From positions 1,984,001-2,048,000 of the forward strand of contig JACKHF010000001.1 in assembly GCA_020639155.1 (NCBI GenBank): a stretch of DNA of 64,000 nucleotides, written 5' to 3'. The position numbers were made by a program, and so were the translations under genes. The notes beneath the pieces were generated by a model, which saw nothing but the letters and a program-made list of their open reading frames with translations, was not told where the DNA came from and did not search any database. Below are positions 27,027 to 35,560 of the stretch, piece after piece. The DNA comes from Phycisphaeraceae bacterium (GTDB taxonomy: Bacteria; Planctomycetota; Phycisphaerae; Phycisphaerales; UBA1924). How positions within the stretch are numbered: the stretch's first letter is position 1; every line of letters begins with the position of its first letter.

Positions 27027-27662
27027 ATGGTTTTAATGTCACACAATGTAGCTTGCCGTGCGTTCACGATCGTCGAAGTCGTGATGTCGCTGTTGATTGT
27101 TTCACTGGTGCTTCTCGCAGGATTGCGCACCGCTGCTGCAACTGGCAGTGAGGCTCGCATCCGACGTGAGCGCGATATTGGCCGATTGCTTGCCGACCAG
27201 CTTCTTGCTGAGATCATGGCCCTTCCGTCGGAAGACCCGAACGAAACGCCGGTATTCGGTATGGAACTGGATGAAACGGGGACATCCAGACGCGACGTTC
27301 TCGACGACATCGACGATTACAACGGCTGGACCGAATCGCCCGTGCGAGCAGCAGACGGCACAATCATCGCCCAGTACTCGCAGTGGCGCAGGGATGTGGA
27401 AGTTGACTGGATCAGCACGATCGTGCCAATCGCTGTGCCAACAGACACAAGACTGAAGGGTGTCACCGTGACAGTCTACGCACCATCCGGCAAGTCGTAC
27501 ACACGCACCGCGCTTCGCTCGATGCACGAATATCGCGACAGGTCCGATGACGAACAGGTCGTGCGTATTGGCGTGTCGCTCACCGCAGGTGTGGATGGAA
27601 GGAATATCACCGAGACGGCGGCATCTGTTGTGGTTCTGGAAAACTCTCCCGAGGGCAACTGA
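27027..27662 (+). CDS. Prepilin-like protein (GspI/PilV type)
   Basis: A 211-aa prepilin. After a short leader, the mature N-terminus is FTIVEVVMSLLIVSLVLLAGL, again with Ala at -1 and Glu at +5. The rest is consistent with GspI/PilV: a helix RERDIGRLLADQLLAEIMALP and a small beta domain (RLKGVTVTVYAPSGKSYT). It lies 12 bp after the Ser-tail pilin and 8 bp before the GspK/PilX-like gene, the normal order of minor pseudopilins J, I, K being partly preserved. Starts at 27027 or 27036 are possible. Confidence 0.82.
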   Translation: MVLMSHNVACRAFTIVEVVMSLLIVSLVLLAGLRTAAATGSEARIRRERDIGRLLADQLLAEIMALPSEDPNETPVFGMELDETGTSRRDVLDDIDDYNGWTESPVRAADGTIIAQYSQWRRDVEVDWISTIVPIAVPTDTRLKGVTVTVYAPSGKSYTRTALRSMHEYRDRSDDEQVVRIGVSLTAGVDGRNITETAASVVVLENSPEGN

Positions 27663-27670
27663 GCAGATCA

Positions 27671-29032
27671 ATGATTACCAACGGTTCCAAATCCTTCTCT
27701 CACCCACGCAGAGGCGCTGCATATGTGCTTGTGCTTGGTGCGAGTCTGCTCGTGTTCATCATCGGTGTCAGTGCGCTGGCAGCGATGACCGTGACATCTG
27801 AAGGGATTGATCAACTCAACGACGCGCAATCGGCTGAGCAGCTTGCCCCCTCGGGCATTCAGTGGGCGATGACCAAGCTCTCCTCAAATACCAACTGGCG
27901 CAGCGTGTATTCCAACAACACATATGGTGGTTCGATCGGGTTTGGCGGTGGTACTTTCAAATGGAAGGTGCGTGATCTGAGCGACAGCAATCTGGCAGAC
28001 GATGCAGGCGATGAGGTGCAGATCGTTTCGCAGGCAACGGTGGGAGATGCAGTCCGCACATATGCAGCGACCTACGTCCATCCGAACTCGCCGCTCGAAC
28101 TTCTCATGAGCAACATCCATGCGGGTGCCGATATCGACATCAAGAGTGGCGCAACACTCCAACTCTTTGAAGATGACGAACTGATCAGCGCCAATGGTTC
28201 ATGGAAGAACGATGGCCGTCTCGAAGGAAACGCTCGCACAACATCATTGTCCGGTGGTGGCGGATCGGGAACAGCTTCGGGCACAGTGGTGACCAACGCA
28301 AGTACATTAACGATGCCTTCATCCGCGTTTGTTGACCGACTCATTGCTCGTGCGACAACACTCACTTACTCCGGTGATATCGATACCAAACTCATTGCCC
28401 CGGGGTTGAACGAGTATGACCTCGATGCACCGACCGGTTCGAATATCTGGTATCTCAACACGGGTGGTCAGGATATCACAATCAAAAACTCGCGCATCCA
28501 GGGAACGCTCATCATCAACGTTGGGAACTCCAAGTCGGTCCGAATTACAAATCGTGTGCTCATCGAGCCGGACTCGCCGTCCATGCCATCGCTGATTGTG
28601 ATAGGAAATCTTGAGATTCAAACCGATGGTCCGTCGCTCGGGCTCGCTGCACTCCTCGCGTTACCTCTTGGTGATCTACGAACCACACTCGCGGCAACAT
28701 CAAAACCATTGTCAGAGAGCACACTGTCGCACAACTTCAATCCACCCACAGCACCCTACCAAGGGGGATCGGATACCGATAAGGCTGATCGATATCCGTG
28801 CATGATGAACGGGTTGATATATGCAACCAGCGATGTCGTCTTCAGCAATACCAACTGGGTTCTTGGGTTAGTGATAGCTGGACAGGATGTGGATGTTGAC
28901 GGCGGCACAACAGCAGTGTTCCACGACACAATCTACTACGACAACCCCCCCGATGGCATGGTGGAGTACGACACATCAACATTTGTGCTGATGAACGGCA
29001 CGTGGGGTCGAATCGGCGCAAATGACGAATAA
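27671..29032 (+). CDS. GspK/PilX-like exported pilus protein
   Basis: A 453-aa protein with an N-terminal basic leader, Gly-Ala-Ala, and a hydrophobic helix AYVLVLGASLLVFIIGVSALAAM, as in PilX/GspK proteins that keep a prepilin-like helix but lack Glu5. Residues 60-130 resemble PilX (SGIQWAMTKLSSNTNW). The remaining 300 residues form a beta-rich domain with DIDIKSGATLQLFE and GTLIINVGNSKSVRI, possibly a right-handed beta-helix like polymer-forming or pectin-lyase-like folds. This large adhesive-looking domain is not usual for GspK. It closes the three-gene prepilin run. Confidence 0.7.
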   Translation: MITNGSKSFSHPRRGAAYVLVLGASLLVFIIGVSALAAMTVTSEGIDQLNDAQSAEQLAPSGIQWAMTKLSSNTNWRSVYSNNTYGGSIGFGGGTFKWKVRDLSDSNLADDAGDEVQIVSQATVGDAVRTYAATYVHPNSPLELLMSNIHAGADIDIKSGATLQLFEDDELISANGSWKNDGRLEGNARTTSLSGGGGSGTASGTVVTNASTLTMPSSAFVDRLIARATTLTYSGDIDTKLIAPGLNEYDLDAPTGSNIWYLNTGGQDITIKNSRIQGTLIINVGNSKSVRITNRVLIEPDSPSMPSLIVIGNLEIQTDGPSLGLAALLALPLGDLRTTLAATSKPLSESTLSHNFNPPTAPYQGGSDTDKADRYPCMMNGLIYATSDVVFSNTNWVLGLVIAGQDVDVDGGTTAVFHDTIYYDNPPDGMVEYDTSTFVLMNGTWGRIGANDE

Positions 29033-29113
29033 CTATTCTCGATGATCAGTGCCGTGTCGAGATATCGGATTCAATATATTAAGACCGCATCAAGTACAAG
29101 CTAAATCCCGACG

Positions 29114-29142
29114 ATACAAGGAGTAACTCCGGGGTCTTTGTA
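29114..29142 (+). promoter_or_regulatory. Hairpin that could hide the ribosome binding site of the PilZ gene
   Basis: Just before the PilZ-receiver gene, the AAGGAG-type site lies inside a potential stem: GGAG-TAA-CTCC, extended by TACAA pairing with TTGTA across a bulge. If it forms, the ribosome binding site is masked. The site is also unusually far (about 20 bases) from the ATG, and closer if TTG 29138 is the start. Thermodynamics not computed. Confidence 0.3.
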
Positions 29143-29143
29143 C

Positions 29144-30298
29144 ATGAAGCATAACGTGGGTAATGCGATGGTCTTCCCTGCGAACGCACAGGTTCGCCAT
29201 CATCTTATGGAGATGCTCGGAGATCGTGCGAGATCGGTCCCGAATAAGGAAAAACGCGAGCACTTTCGATACCCCCTCCCTTCGATCATTGAGAAGGCAG
29301 AGATCCAGCACCCGGGTGGGAGTAAGGTTCATGCTGAAGTGTTGGTGTACAACCTCAGCTCTGGTGGTATCGGCTTTGTCTACACAGGGTACCTTCACAG
29401 AAGTACAGAGATCACAATCACATTGCACACGTTGCGCGGCGAACTTCGCGAGTTGAGCGGCAAGGTCGCATGGTGCGCATTGTTGACGCGCCAGTTTCAT
29501 GCTGTTGGAATGCAGTGCGATGAGAAAAGTGATCCAAGAGACTATATTGAACCATCGATTATCGCCGTCCACAATGTTGAGGATGAGTCAGCACGGCGAA
29601 AAGCTCTCCGAGGTCGCGTTCTTCTTGTTGAAGATGACAAGATGGAAGCGAATCTTGTGAAAATGCTGCTCTCAGACACCTCATTGCGCGTCGATGTGGC
29701 ATCAGATACGGGCGAGGCACTCGATTGTCTTCGCACGGAATCCTTCGACATTGTGCTGGCCGATTCAGTGCTGCATCGGGATACGCGAGTTGATCAGTAT
29801 GTGCCAAGGATGAGAGACGAAGGGTTTACGGGACCGATTGTCCTCTTTCTCCAACAGCGAGACAATATTGACCCGAATGGCAGTTTGCCTGGCGCATGCA
29901 CAGATGTTGTTGCAAAGCCACTGAACCAAGACGAGTTGATCGCAGTTATCGAGAGGGCTTTGCGCCACTCCCATGATCCAACCTGCAGCACTGATCTCAT
30001 CTATTCAACAATGAAGGATGCGTTGAAGTTCACTTCATGGATTGCAGAATACATCGAAGTCGTGCGTAAAAAAGCGAAACTCATCGAAGAGGCCCTTCGT
30101 TCAGAGAATGTTGAGCTGGCAATGGATGAATGCTCCGCTATCTGCGCAACGGGTGTGAGCTACGGATTTGAGATTCTGTCAGAAGCAGCCCAGGAAACGA
30201 TTACAGCTCTGAAATCATCTGCTTCATGCACCGAGTCCGCCGCAGAAATACGCAAGCTGCTGCGAGTAATAAAGCGACTGAGTATTCAGGGATACTAA
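29144..30298 (+). CDS. PilZ - receiver - degenerate Hpt protein
   Basis: About 384 aa (ATG at 29144; a TTG two codons earlier is possible; residue numbers count from that TTG). The N-terminal PilZ domain has both cyclic-di-GMP motifs: RxxxR (Arg40, Arg44 in REHFRYP) and NxSxxG (NLSSGGIG). A receiver domain follows with VEDD, phosphoacceptor Asp209 and Lys260. The C-terminal 90 residues align with an Hpt domain of the HxLKGxxxSYGF class (here ICATGVSYGFEILSEAA), but the phosphoacceptor His position is Ser333. It therefore can bind cyclic-di-GMP and possibly be phosphorylated on Asp209, but cannot relay from an Hpt His. It ends 3 bp from the converging TolB/TolA-like gene. Confidence 0.85.
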   Translation: MKHNVGNAMVFPANAQVRHHLMEMLGDRARSVPNKEKREHFRYPLPSIIEKAEIQHPGGSKVHAEVLVYNLSSGGIGFVYTGYLHRSTEITITLHTLRGELRELSGKVAWCALLTRQFHAVGMQCDEKSDPRDYIEPSIIAVHNVEDESARRKALRGRVLLVEDDKMEANLVKMLLSDTSLRVDVASDTGEALDCLRTESFDIVLADSVLHRDTRVDQYVPRMRDEGFTGPIVLFLQQRDNIDPNGSLPGACTDVVAKPLNQDELIAVIERALRHSHDPTCSTDLIYSTMKDALKFTSWIAEYIEVVRKKAKLIEEALRSENVELAMDECSAICATGVSYGFEILSEAAQETITALKSSASCTESAAEIRKLLRVIKRLSIQGY

Positions 30299-30300
30299 AC

Positions 30301-33300
30301 TCACTCCAGCGATGGTCTGCCGTTGCGACGTGGCTCCCAGCGCTGCTGACGCTGGAGATGGAACTGCACGTTCACAAACTCGAAGTCGTCAAGATCGGCT
30401 GTGCCACGACGTGATCGGATGTCGATCTTGTTCTCGCCAAGCTGCAACCAGTCAGCGGGCACATTTGCGCGGAACTGTCCGAAGCTGCCGTCACGCGGTG
30501 ATCCATCAAGACGCTTTGGCAGCAGTCGATCATTGATCCAGATCTCGTTCGGCGCCTGCGTGCCGCGTGCAAGCAAACGGATCTCTGCACGTGTCAGGTC
30601 ATCGCCAATCTGATCTTCGGTGAGCTCGAATGTCTGCACCCAGCGCAGTCCTTCAGATTTCTTCTGGAACTGCGAGTTGATGCGACCCGAGAACTCGTCA
30701 TTACCGAGATGGTGTACATCGGGGTCTGCCTCAAGCACAATGACATCGGAATCAATCGGCGCAAGCATGAATACCACGCGTACGCCGCGTCTGACATCTT
30801 CGGAGCGAATGTTTGTTGACTCTGGTGTGTATCCGTCAGCCGACGCGGAGACCGCGACATTGTCTGGCAGATCCTCGGGCTCAAGCTCGAACTGTCCGTT
30901 GACGTCAGTCAGATATACAAGCTCGTTGCCCTCATCAAGATCAAGTTTCACCATCGCATCGCGGATCGGTCTGCGCGTGCGTGCGTCGATCACCATGCCG
31001 GTGATCAGGCCCGGATGTTTTTCCGGATCTGCCGATGGTTCCGGTTCCGGATCAGGCTGTTCCGCTGGCAATGCGATGTCGAACGCTTCCTCGCCGATCT
31101 CCGGGATGCTGCCAAGTTCGGTCAGCGCCGGCGGCATGATGTCGAACTCGGGCATCGCATCTGGTGTGTAGGCTTGCTCGCTCAGGGCCTCGACATGCTC
31201 GCGACCAAGTTCTGTTGGCTTCAGGTCGGCACGCATCGTGTCGAGTGCGTCACGCTCCACATCGGCTTGCAACGAGGGGAGCGGAATCATGCTCGCATCA
31301 GCGATCGCATCGTTTGGTTCATTGACAGCCGATGGCTTTGCGTTATTGCTGTCTTCCGCAATAGGGAGTTGCACATCGTTCAGCTCTGAAAGCACAGGCG
31401 TGTCGGGAGCATCAAACGATGTCGTATCGAATGCGGGGAGTGCGATATCCATGCCCAGTGGGGCGGAGCTGTCAACACTGGAGAGAATATCTGTCGCAAG
31501 GGAATCTGTTGGCAGCGGTGTTGCAGTATCCTCGATCGCGAACGTTGCATTCGTGATTGGTGTGTACGTTTCTGTTGAGGTCAGTTCCGCTGGTGTGATC
31601 TCAAGTACTGCGTCCGGGGCAATGGCCATGCTCTGTTCGGGTGAAGCTGCGGCAGGTGTGCTGGTATCGAGCTTCGCATCGAACGCAGCCAACGGCATCG
31701 GTGTCATTGCTGCGGGATTCTCAATTTCGGAGATTGCAGACTCCGGCAGTGCGGTCTCTGCGCTGGATTCTGCAACGCTGGTCTTTGATGCAAGCACCCG
31801 ATCTGCCTCGGCATTGACTGACTCCGGAGCGATTTCTGTCGGGCCAGCAGCGATCGGCGTGAGGGATTCTGTCTCGGCGCGAGCCTGCGATTGCGCATCA
31901 ACTCCAGTCGGAACAACGTCAAGCACAACCTCGTTCTGTGCAACAGCAGCCTGAGTTTGTGGCGTTTGCGTGTTGACGGTCTCGGTTGGCAACTGCGACA
32001 CCGGAGCCTGTGCCGCCATCTGCGGTCCCTGCACAACGATTGCATCGGTTGACTGTGGTGTAGCGAATGCCTGCGTTGGCCCAGCCTGCACAGCATCGGG
32101 TGTCAGTGTGGCGTTGGATGCCTGCATCGGCGCCGGTGCGTCGTTCTGTGCGCGTGGTGTCTGCGAGTCGGCGGTTGCTGTGACATGCACAGCCTGCTCA
32201 CTGGTCGCAAGTGCAGCGGCTGGTGTGGGCTCGGCGGAGTTCACCTGCGATGATTGTGGAACCTGAGCTTCAGCACGCGCTGTCATCTGCGGGTTCTGTG
32301 CCGAGGTATCTGCTGCGTGTGTCTGCTCAAGCGACTGCGATGGTCCCGCCTGCACAGCTTCTGGATTCATCGCAGCATTTGCAACCTGCATCGGCGTTGG
32401 TGCTTCGCTCGCAGCGCGAGGTGTCTGTGCATCGGCACGCGCCTCGACACGCACGTTCTGCTCATTGACAGCGACTGCTGCGTCGGGTGTGGGTTCTGCA
32501 GAGTTGACCTGCGTTGACTGTGGCACCTGTGTTTCCGCACGAGCCACCATCTGTGGGTTCTGCGCGCTCGTATCTGTTGCCTGCTTCTGCTCAAAGGCTT
32601 GCGCAGCTTCGGCCTGGGTCGCGGTTGGAGTGAGTTCTGTTGCAGCGACTTCAAGCGGTTCGATCTCGGCTTGTTCTGCCTGCGGCGTCGAAGGAGACTC
32701 CGTCGCAGCGATCTCCATCTGCGACATCTCGCCACGCAACTGTCGGGTGATCTCGTTACTTACAGTCCGCACGACGATCGGCTGCTGTGCACCAACATTG
32801 CGATCAGAAGTCCCGTCAAGCGTGCCGTAGACATTCCATACCGCCATGCCGCCGAACAGAAGCATGTGGGCAATGACCGACACAATGAAACACTTGGCGA
32901 TCAGCGAGAGCGGCTTCCAGCGCTTTGCCCACATCTCTGTCGTGCGAAGCCAGCCGAGCAGCGCCAGCAGCACAAGTAATAAAAGCACCGTTGCAACCAT
33001 TGGCCACACGCGACTGAGCCAGTCCATGAACGATAAACGCGCCTGTCCTGGGTCGTACTCGGTCACAACCTCACGTGCAACCGTGCGATAAATATCGTAC
33101 GAAACCTTCCCCGCATCGGGATTGTCATCTGAATCGATCCATGGGGTGCGATCAGACGAGAAGTGGAGTTCGAACCCGTCGAAGCTGAGCGTCGGATCAA
33201 GCTCGTTGTGTGGTGAGTTGACAGACTGTCCAAGATTGACAAGGTTGATCAGCCCGTCCCGCGCAAGCAGTGTGTCGAGTGTGTTATCTTCGTTTGCAAC

Positions 33301-34182
33301 ATCGTCCTCGCTCAACTCGATGGGTTGCTCAGCGACAATCCCTTCAGGAGAGATACGGGAGCGGAAGATATCAAACCCACCAAAGCTCTCCAGCCGATCA
33401 GATGCAAAGTAGATGTAATCACCCGCTGGGCTGAATGCTGGCGAGATGTCGTCATAATCTGTTGAGAGCGACACCAGCATGCGCGCAGGTATCGTTGTGC
33501 CATCTGCGAGTGCTGCAATGTACAGGTCAAAGTCGCCCTGAAACATGCCTTGGCGCACGTTGGTTTGTTCTGGTGCAACATCGGGTCGGTTTGTTGCAAA
33601 GACGAGCGATGCATTGTCTGGTGAGATCGCGGGGGCGTACTCGTGGTATGGTGTGTTGACACCTTCGCCCAGATTCTCTGCCGGGAGCCATCCCTCCTCG
33701 CCTTTGCGTGCAATCCACAGGTCGTACCCGCCCTGCCCGCCAGAACGGTTTGAGGCGAACACGATCGCCTTGCCATCAAGCGTCGGCTGCGGCCCGAGAT
33801 CATCGCGATCACTGTTTACTGTGTCCAGCGCGGCGGGTTCGGTCCATCCAAAGCCGTTACGCTGCACAAAGTAAATGTCCGCATCGCCGCGTTCGCTGGC
33901 GCGCGAGAAGAACAGAATCGTGCCGTCGGCACTGAGTCCGGGGTCAAGCTCATTCCGTGGCGAGTTAATCCCGCGTGCAAGCGCAGTGGCGGGTTTCCAC
34001 AGAATGTCGCGTGGCGCAGCAACTGAAGCGGATTCGCGGATCGTATCGGTGGGAGCGTTGTCGGTGTAGTAGGTTCCTGAAGACTGCGCGCGCTGCCACG
34101 CGCCAAGAGTGGCAAACGCAAGCCCGCCGACTACGACCAGCGCGACGAGCAGTACCAGAGTTGTGCGTATGAGTTTGCCCAC
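30301..34182 (-). CDS. TolB-like propeller / TonB-TolA-like energy transducer fusion (1293 aa)
   Basis: Starts at GTG 34182 with AAGGA upstream. Order: helix (5-27); five PD40-type blades of the kind found in TolB (about 79-108, 129-158, 181-224, 246-275, 328-366; each with Ser-x-Asp-Gly, FxSxR and a DIY-like end); helix (393-412); a basic cytoplasmic loop (RTTEMWAKRWK); a helix (429-449) containing SVIAH, residues 435-439. That is the Ser-xxx-His motif of TonB and TolA that contacts ExbB/ExbD or TolQ/TolR. Then comes a 600-residue Ala/Pro/Gln/Thr-rich linker (about 455-1055), a carboxypeptidase-regulatory-like beta domain (about 1058-1140) and a final beta domain. It follows ExbB- and ExbD-like genes. 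Topology satisfies the positive-inside rule. Function as an energised cell-envelope transducer is inference. Confidence 0.75.
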   Translation of the reverse strand: MGKLIRTTLVLLVALVVVGGLAFATLGAWQRAQSSGTYYTDNAPTDTIRESASVAAPRDILWKPATALARGINSPRNELDPGLSADGTILFFSRASERGDADIYFVQRNGFGWTEPAALDTVNSDRDDLGPQPTLDGKAIVFASNRSGGQGGYDLWIARKGEEGWLPAENLGEGVNTPYHEYAPAISPDNASLVFATNRPDVAPEQTNVRQGMFQGDFDLYIAALADGTTIPARMLVSLSTDYDDISPAFSPAGDYIYFASDRLESFGGFDIFRSRISPEGIVAEQPIELSEDDVANEDNTLDTLLARDGLINLVNLGQSVNSPHNELDPTLSFDGFELHFSSDRTPWIDSDDNPDAGKVSYDIYRTVAREVVTEYDPGQARLSFMDWLSRVWPMVATVLLLLVLLALLGWLRTTEMWAKRWKPLSLIAKCFIVSVIAHMLLFGGMAVWNVYGTLDGTSDRNVGAQQPIVVRTVSNEITRQLRGEMSQMEIAATESPSTPQAEQAEIEPLEVAATELTPTATQAEAAQAFEQKQATDTSAQNPQMVARAETQVPQSTQVNSAEPTPDAAVAVNEQNVRVEARADAQTPRAASEAPTPMQVANAAMNPEAVQAGPSQSLEQTHAADTSAQNPQMTARAEAQVPQSSQVNSAEPTPAAALATSEQAVHVTATADSQTPRAQNDAPAPMQASNATLTPDAVQAGPTQAFATPQSTDAIVVQGPQMAAQAPVSQLPTETVNTQTPQTQAAVAQNEVVLDVVPTGVDAQSQARAETESLTPIAAGPTEIAPESVNAEADRVLASKTSVAESSAETALPESAISEIENPAAMTPMPLAAFDAKLDTSTPAAASPEQSMAIAPDAVLEITPAELTSTETYTPITNATFAIEDTATPLPTDSLATDILSSVDSSAPLGMDIALPAFDTTSFDAPDTPVLSELNDVQLPIAEDSNNAKPSAVNEPNDAIADASMIPLPSLQADVERDALDTMRADLKPTELGREHVEALSEQAYTPDAMPEFDIMPPALTELGSIPEIGEEAFDIALPAEQPDPEPEPSADPEKHPGLITGMVIDARTRRPIRDAMVKLDLDEGNELVYLTDVNGQFELEPEDLPDNVAVSASADGYTPESTNIRSEDVRRGVRVVFMLAPIDSDVIVLEADPDVHHLGNDEFSGRINSQFQKKSEGLRWVQTFELTEDQIGDDLTRAEIRLLARGTQAPNEIWINDRLLPKRLDGSPRDGSFGQFRANVPADWLQLGENKIDIRSRRGTADLDDFEFVNVQFHLQRQQRWEPRRNGRPSLE
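32053..32580 (-). repeat. Two tandem 264-bp repeats in the linker of the TolB/TolA-like protein
   Basis: Residues 535-622 and 623-710 are two copies of an 88-residue unit (both contain DTSAQNPQM, QVNSAEPTP, QTPRA and EAVQAG or DAVQAG); a third, decayed partial copy follows. The copies have diverged by many substitutions, so the duplication is not recent. Unit length is a multiple of three. Confidence 0.85.
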
Positions 34183-34273
34183 CGTGTGGTCCTTGCCCCT
34201 CCAACCGAGATCAGTTCGAGCGTCTGTCCATCAGTCCAATCAACAATCCTGCAACGGGCATTTGCACATTGCA

Positions 34274-34690
34274 TCAGTTTTCAGGCACAGTATCCAGAAA
34301 CGGCTCCTGAATGCCTGCCAGCTTACATATGTCCAGTGCGCGGGCGACCATGCCATACGATGCGTCCTTGTCGCCACGCACAACAACCTTCTGCTCCGGA
34401 TTCTGTTCGAGCGCGTTGGTCACGATGGATTTTAATCCATCCTCGTCAACAGTCTGCCCGTTTGCGATGATCCGACCATCGTTGGTAACATTTACAATCA
34501 GTTCTCGTGCAGCTTGCGAGATCGGGCCTGATGCTTCGGAGATCGGTAGTGCGATCTGCATCTCGCGTTCCGACTGATGGAACGTTGTTGCCACCAGAAA
34601 GAAGATCAGCAGCAGGAACACCATATCGATGATCGGTGTCAGCTCGATCGAAGGCGATGAATCACTGGATGTATCTTTCTTGATCAACAT
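34274..34690 (-). CDS. ExbD/TolR-like proton-channel subunit
   Basis: A 138-aa bitopic protein. The short N-terminus leads into IELTPIIDMVFLLLIFFLVAT, with the proton-conducting Asp22 in the helix and the LTPxID signature of ExbD/TolR. The C-domain (about 45-138) is a periplasmic mixed alpha/beta dimerisation domain (QKVVVRGDKDASYG). It lies 6 bp from the ExbB-like gene and 91 bp upstream of the TolB/TolA-like gene. Only one ExbD gene is here. Confidence 0.95.
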   Translation of the reverse strand: MLIKKDTSSDSSPSIELTPIIDMVFLLLIFFLVATTFHQSEREMQIALPISEASGPISQAARELIVNVTNDGRIIANGQTVDEDGLKSIVTNALEQNPEQKVVVRGDKDASYGMVARALDICKLAGIQEPFLDTVPEN

Positions 34691-34696
34691 CCCGTG

Positions 34697-35491
34697 TTAC
34701 GCTCCCGCGCCGACATGCGCTGCCTCTGGTTTCGGCTTGTCTGATTCGCGATGTGAATCTGTGAGAGTCAACTTACCCTTGCCACCTGAGGCAGCCATAG
34801 CGTAGTTGAGCAGGAACTTCGTGCCGATCTGATCCATCATCTGCACAAGGCGTTCAATCCGCGAGGAAAGCCAGTGGAAGCAGATCAACGCAGGAATCGC
34901 AACGAGCAGGCCCGCAGCGGTTGTGACCATCGCCTCGTAAATACCCTCAGCGAGGAGTTCTGTCTTGCCGAGCGCGTCCGAGTTTGTCGCGACGGTCTGG
35001 AATGCGGTAATCATGCCGAAGATCGTGCCGACGAGTCCGAGCAACGGCGCGACCGCAGCAACAACGGAGAGCACACGCAGGTACTTACGAAGGACCGAGA
35101 CCTCGCGCTCTGCGACGACCGCCATGTGCTTCTCTACGACATCGACCGGTCTGCCAAGCTGCTCAGCACCAGAGTGGATGATGCGCGCGATCGGGCTTGC
35201 GTGTGACTTGCAGAATGATTCGGCAGCCTTCCCGTTCCCAGGTGGATTGCCGAGCGCCTTCTCAAGCCCTTCCTCAAACCCATTGGGAATGATCTTTGAT
35301 CTGCGCAGCACAATCAGGCGCTCAATAAACACCGTGACCATGATGAGCGATGCGATCCCGATCGGGATCATCATCACGCCACCTTTGACAGCAAAGTCCC
35401 ACACCGAACCGATGAGATTCCCGCCGCCTGCCTGCGCAGCACCGGGCTGGGTTGCTGTGTCCTGTATCATCGCCAGCACGCTCATGTGCAT
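34697..35491 (-). CDS. ExbB/TolQ-like proton-channel subunit
   Basis: A 264-aa polytopic protein with three helices (about 36-56, 140-160, 185-208) and the family blocks LSVVAAVAPLLGLVGTIFGMITAF and YEAMVTTAAGLLVAIPA. It forms the proton-driven stator with ExbD. The start at 35491 has GGAG seven bases upstream. The C-terminus carries a basic, Lys-rich cytoplasmic extension absent from short ExbB proteins. It is tightly linked to ExbD, and 69 bp from the large TPR gene. Confidence 0.95.
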   Translation of the reverse strand: MHMSVLAMIQDTATQPGAAQAGGGNLIGSVWDFAVKGGVMMIPIGIASLIMVTVFIERLIVLRRSKIIPNGFEEGLEKALGNPPGNGKAAESFCKSHASPIARIIHSGAEQLGRPVDVVEKHMAVVAEREVSVLRKYLRVLSVVAAVAPLLGLVGTIFGMITAFQTVATNSDALGKTELLAEGIYEAMVTTAAGLLVAIPALICFHWLSSRIERLVQMMDQIGTKFLLNYAMAASGGKGKLTLTDSHRESDKPKPEAAHVGAGA

Positions 35492-35560
35492 CTGCAAACT
35501 CCGTTTTCTTTGATAGTTCCTGCGTTCGCACTCGTGCTGCGTCGCACACTCTGTCTCTGC

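Noticed and set aside
26660..27042. Open frames on both strands through the repeat region encoding poly-Leu, poly-Ala/Ile and Cys-His repeats.
   Set aside because: They are by-products of GGCAAT and AGY repeats; only the plus-strand frame continues a prepilin.
32053..32580. CRISPR-like or mobile repeat.
   Set aside because: Units are long, coding and diverged, without spacers, terminal inverted repeats or transposase.
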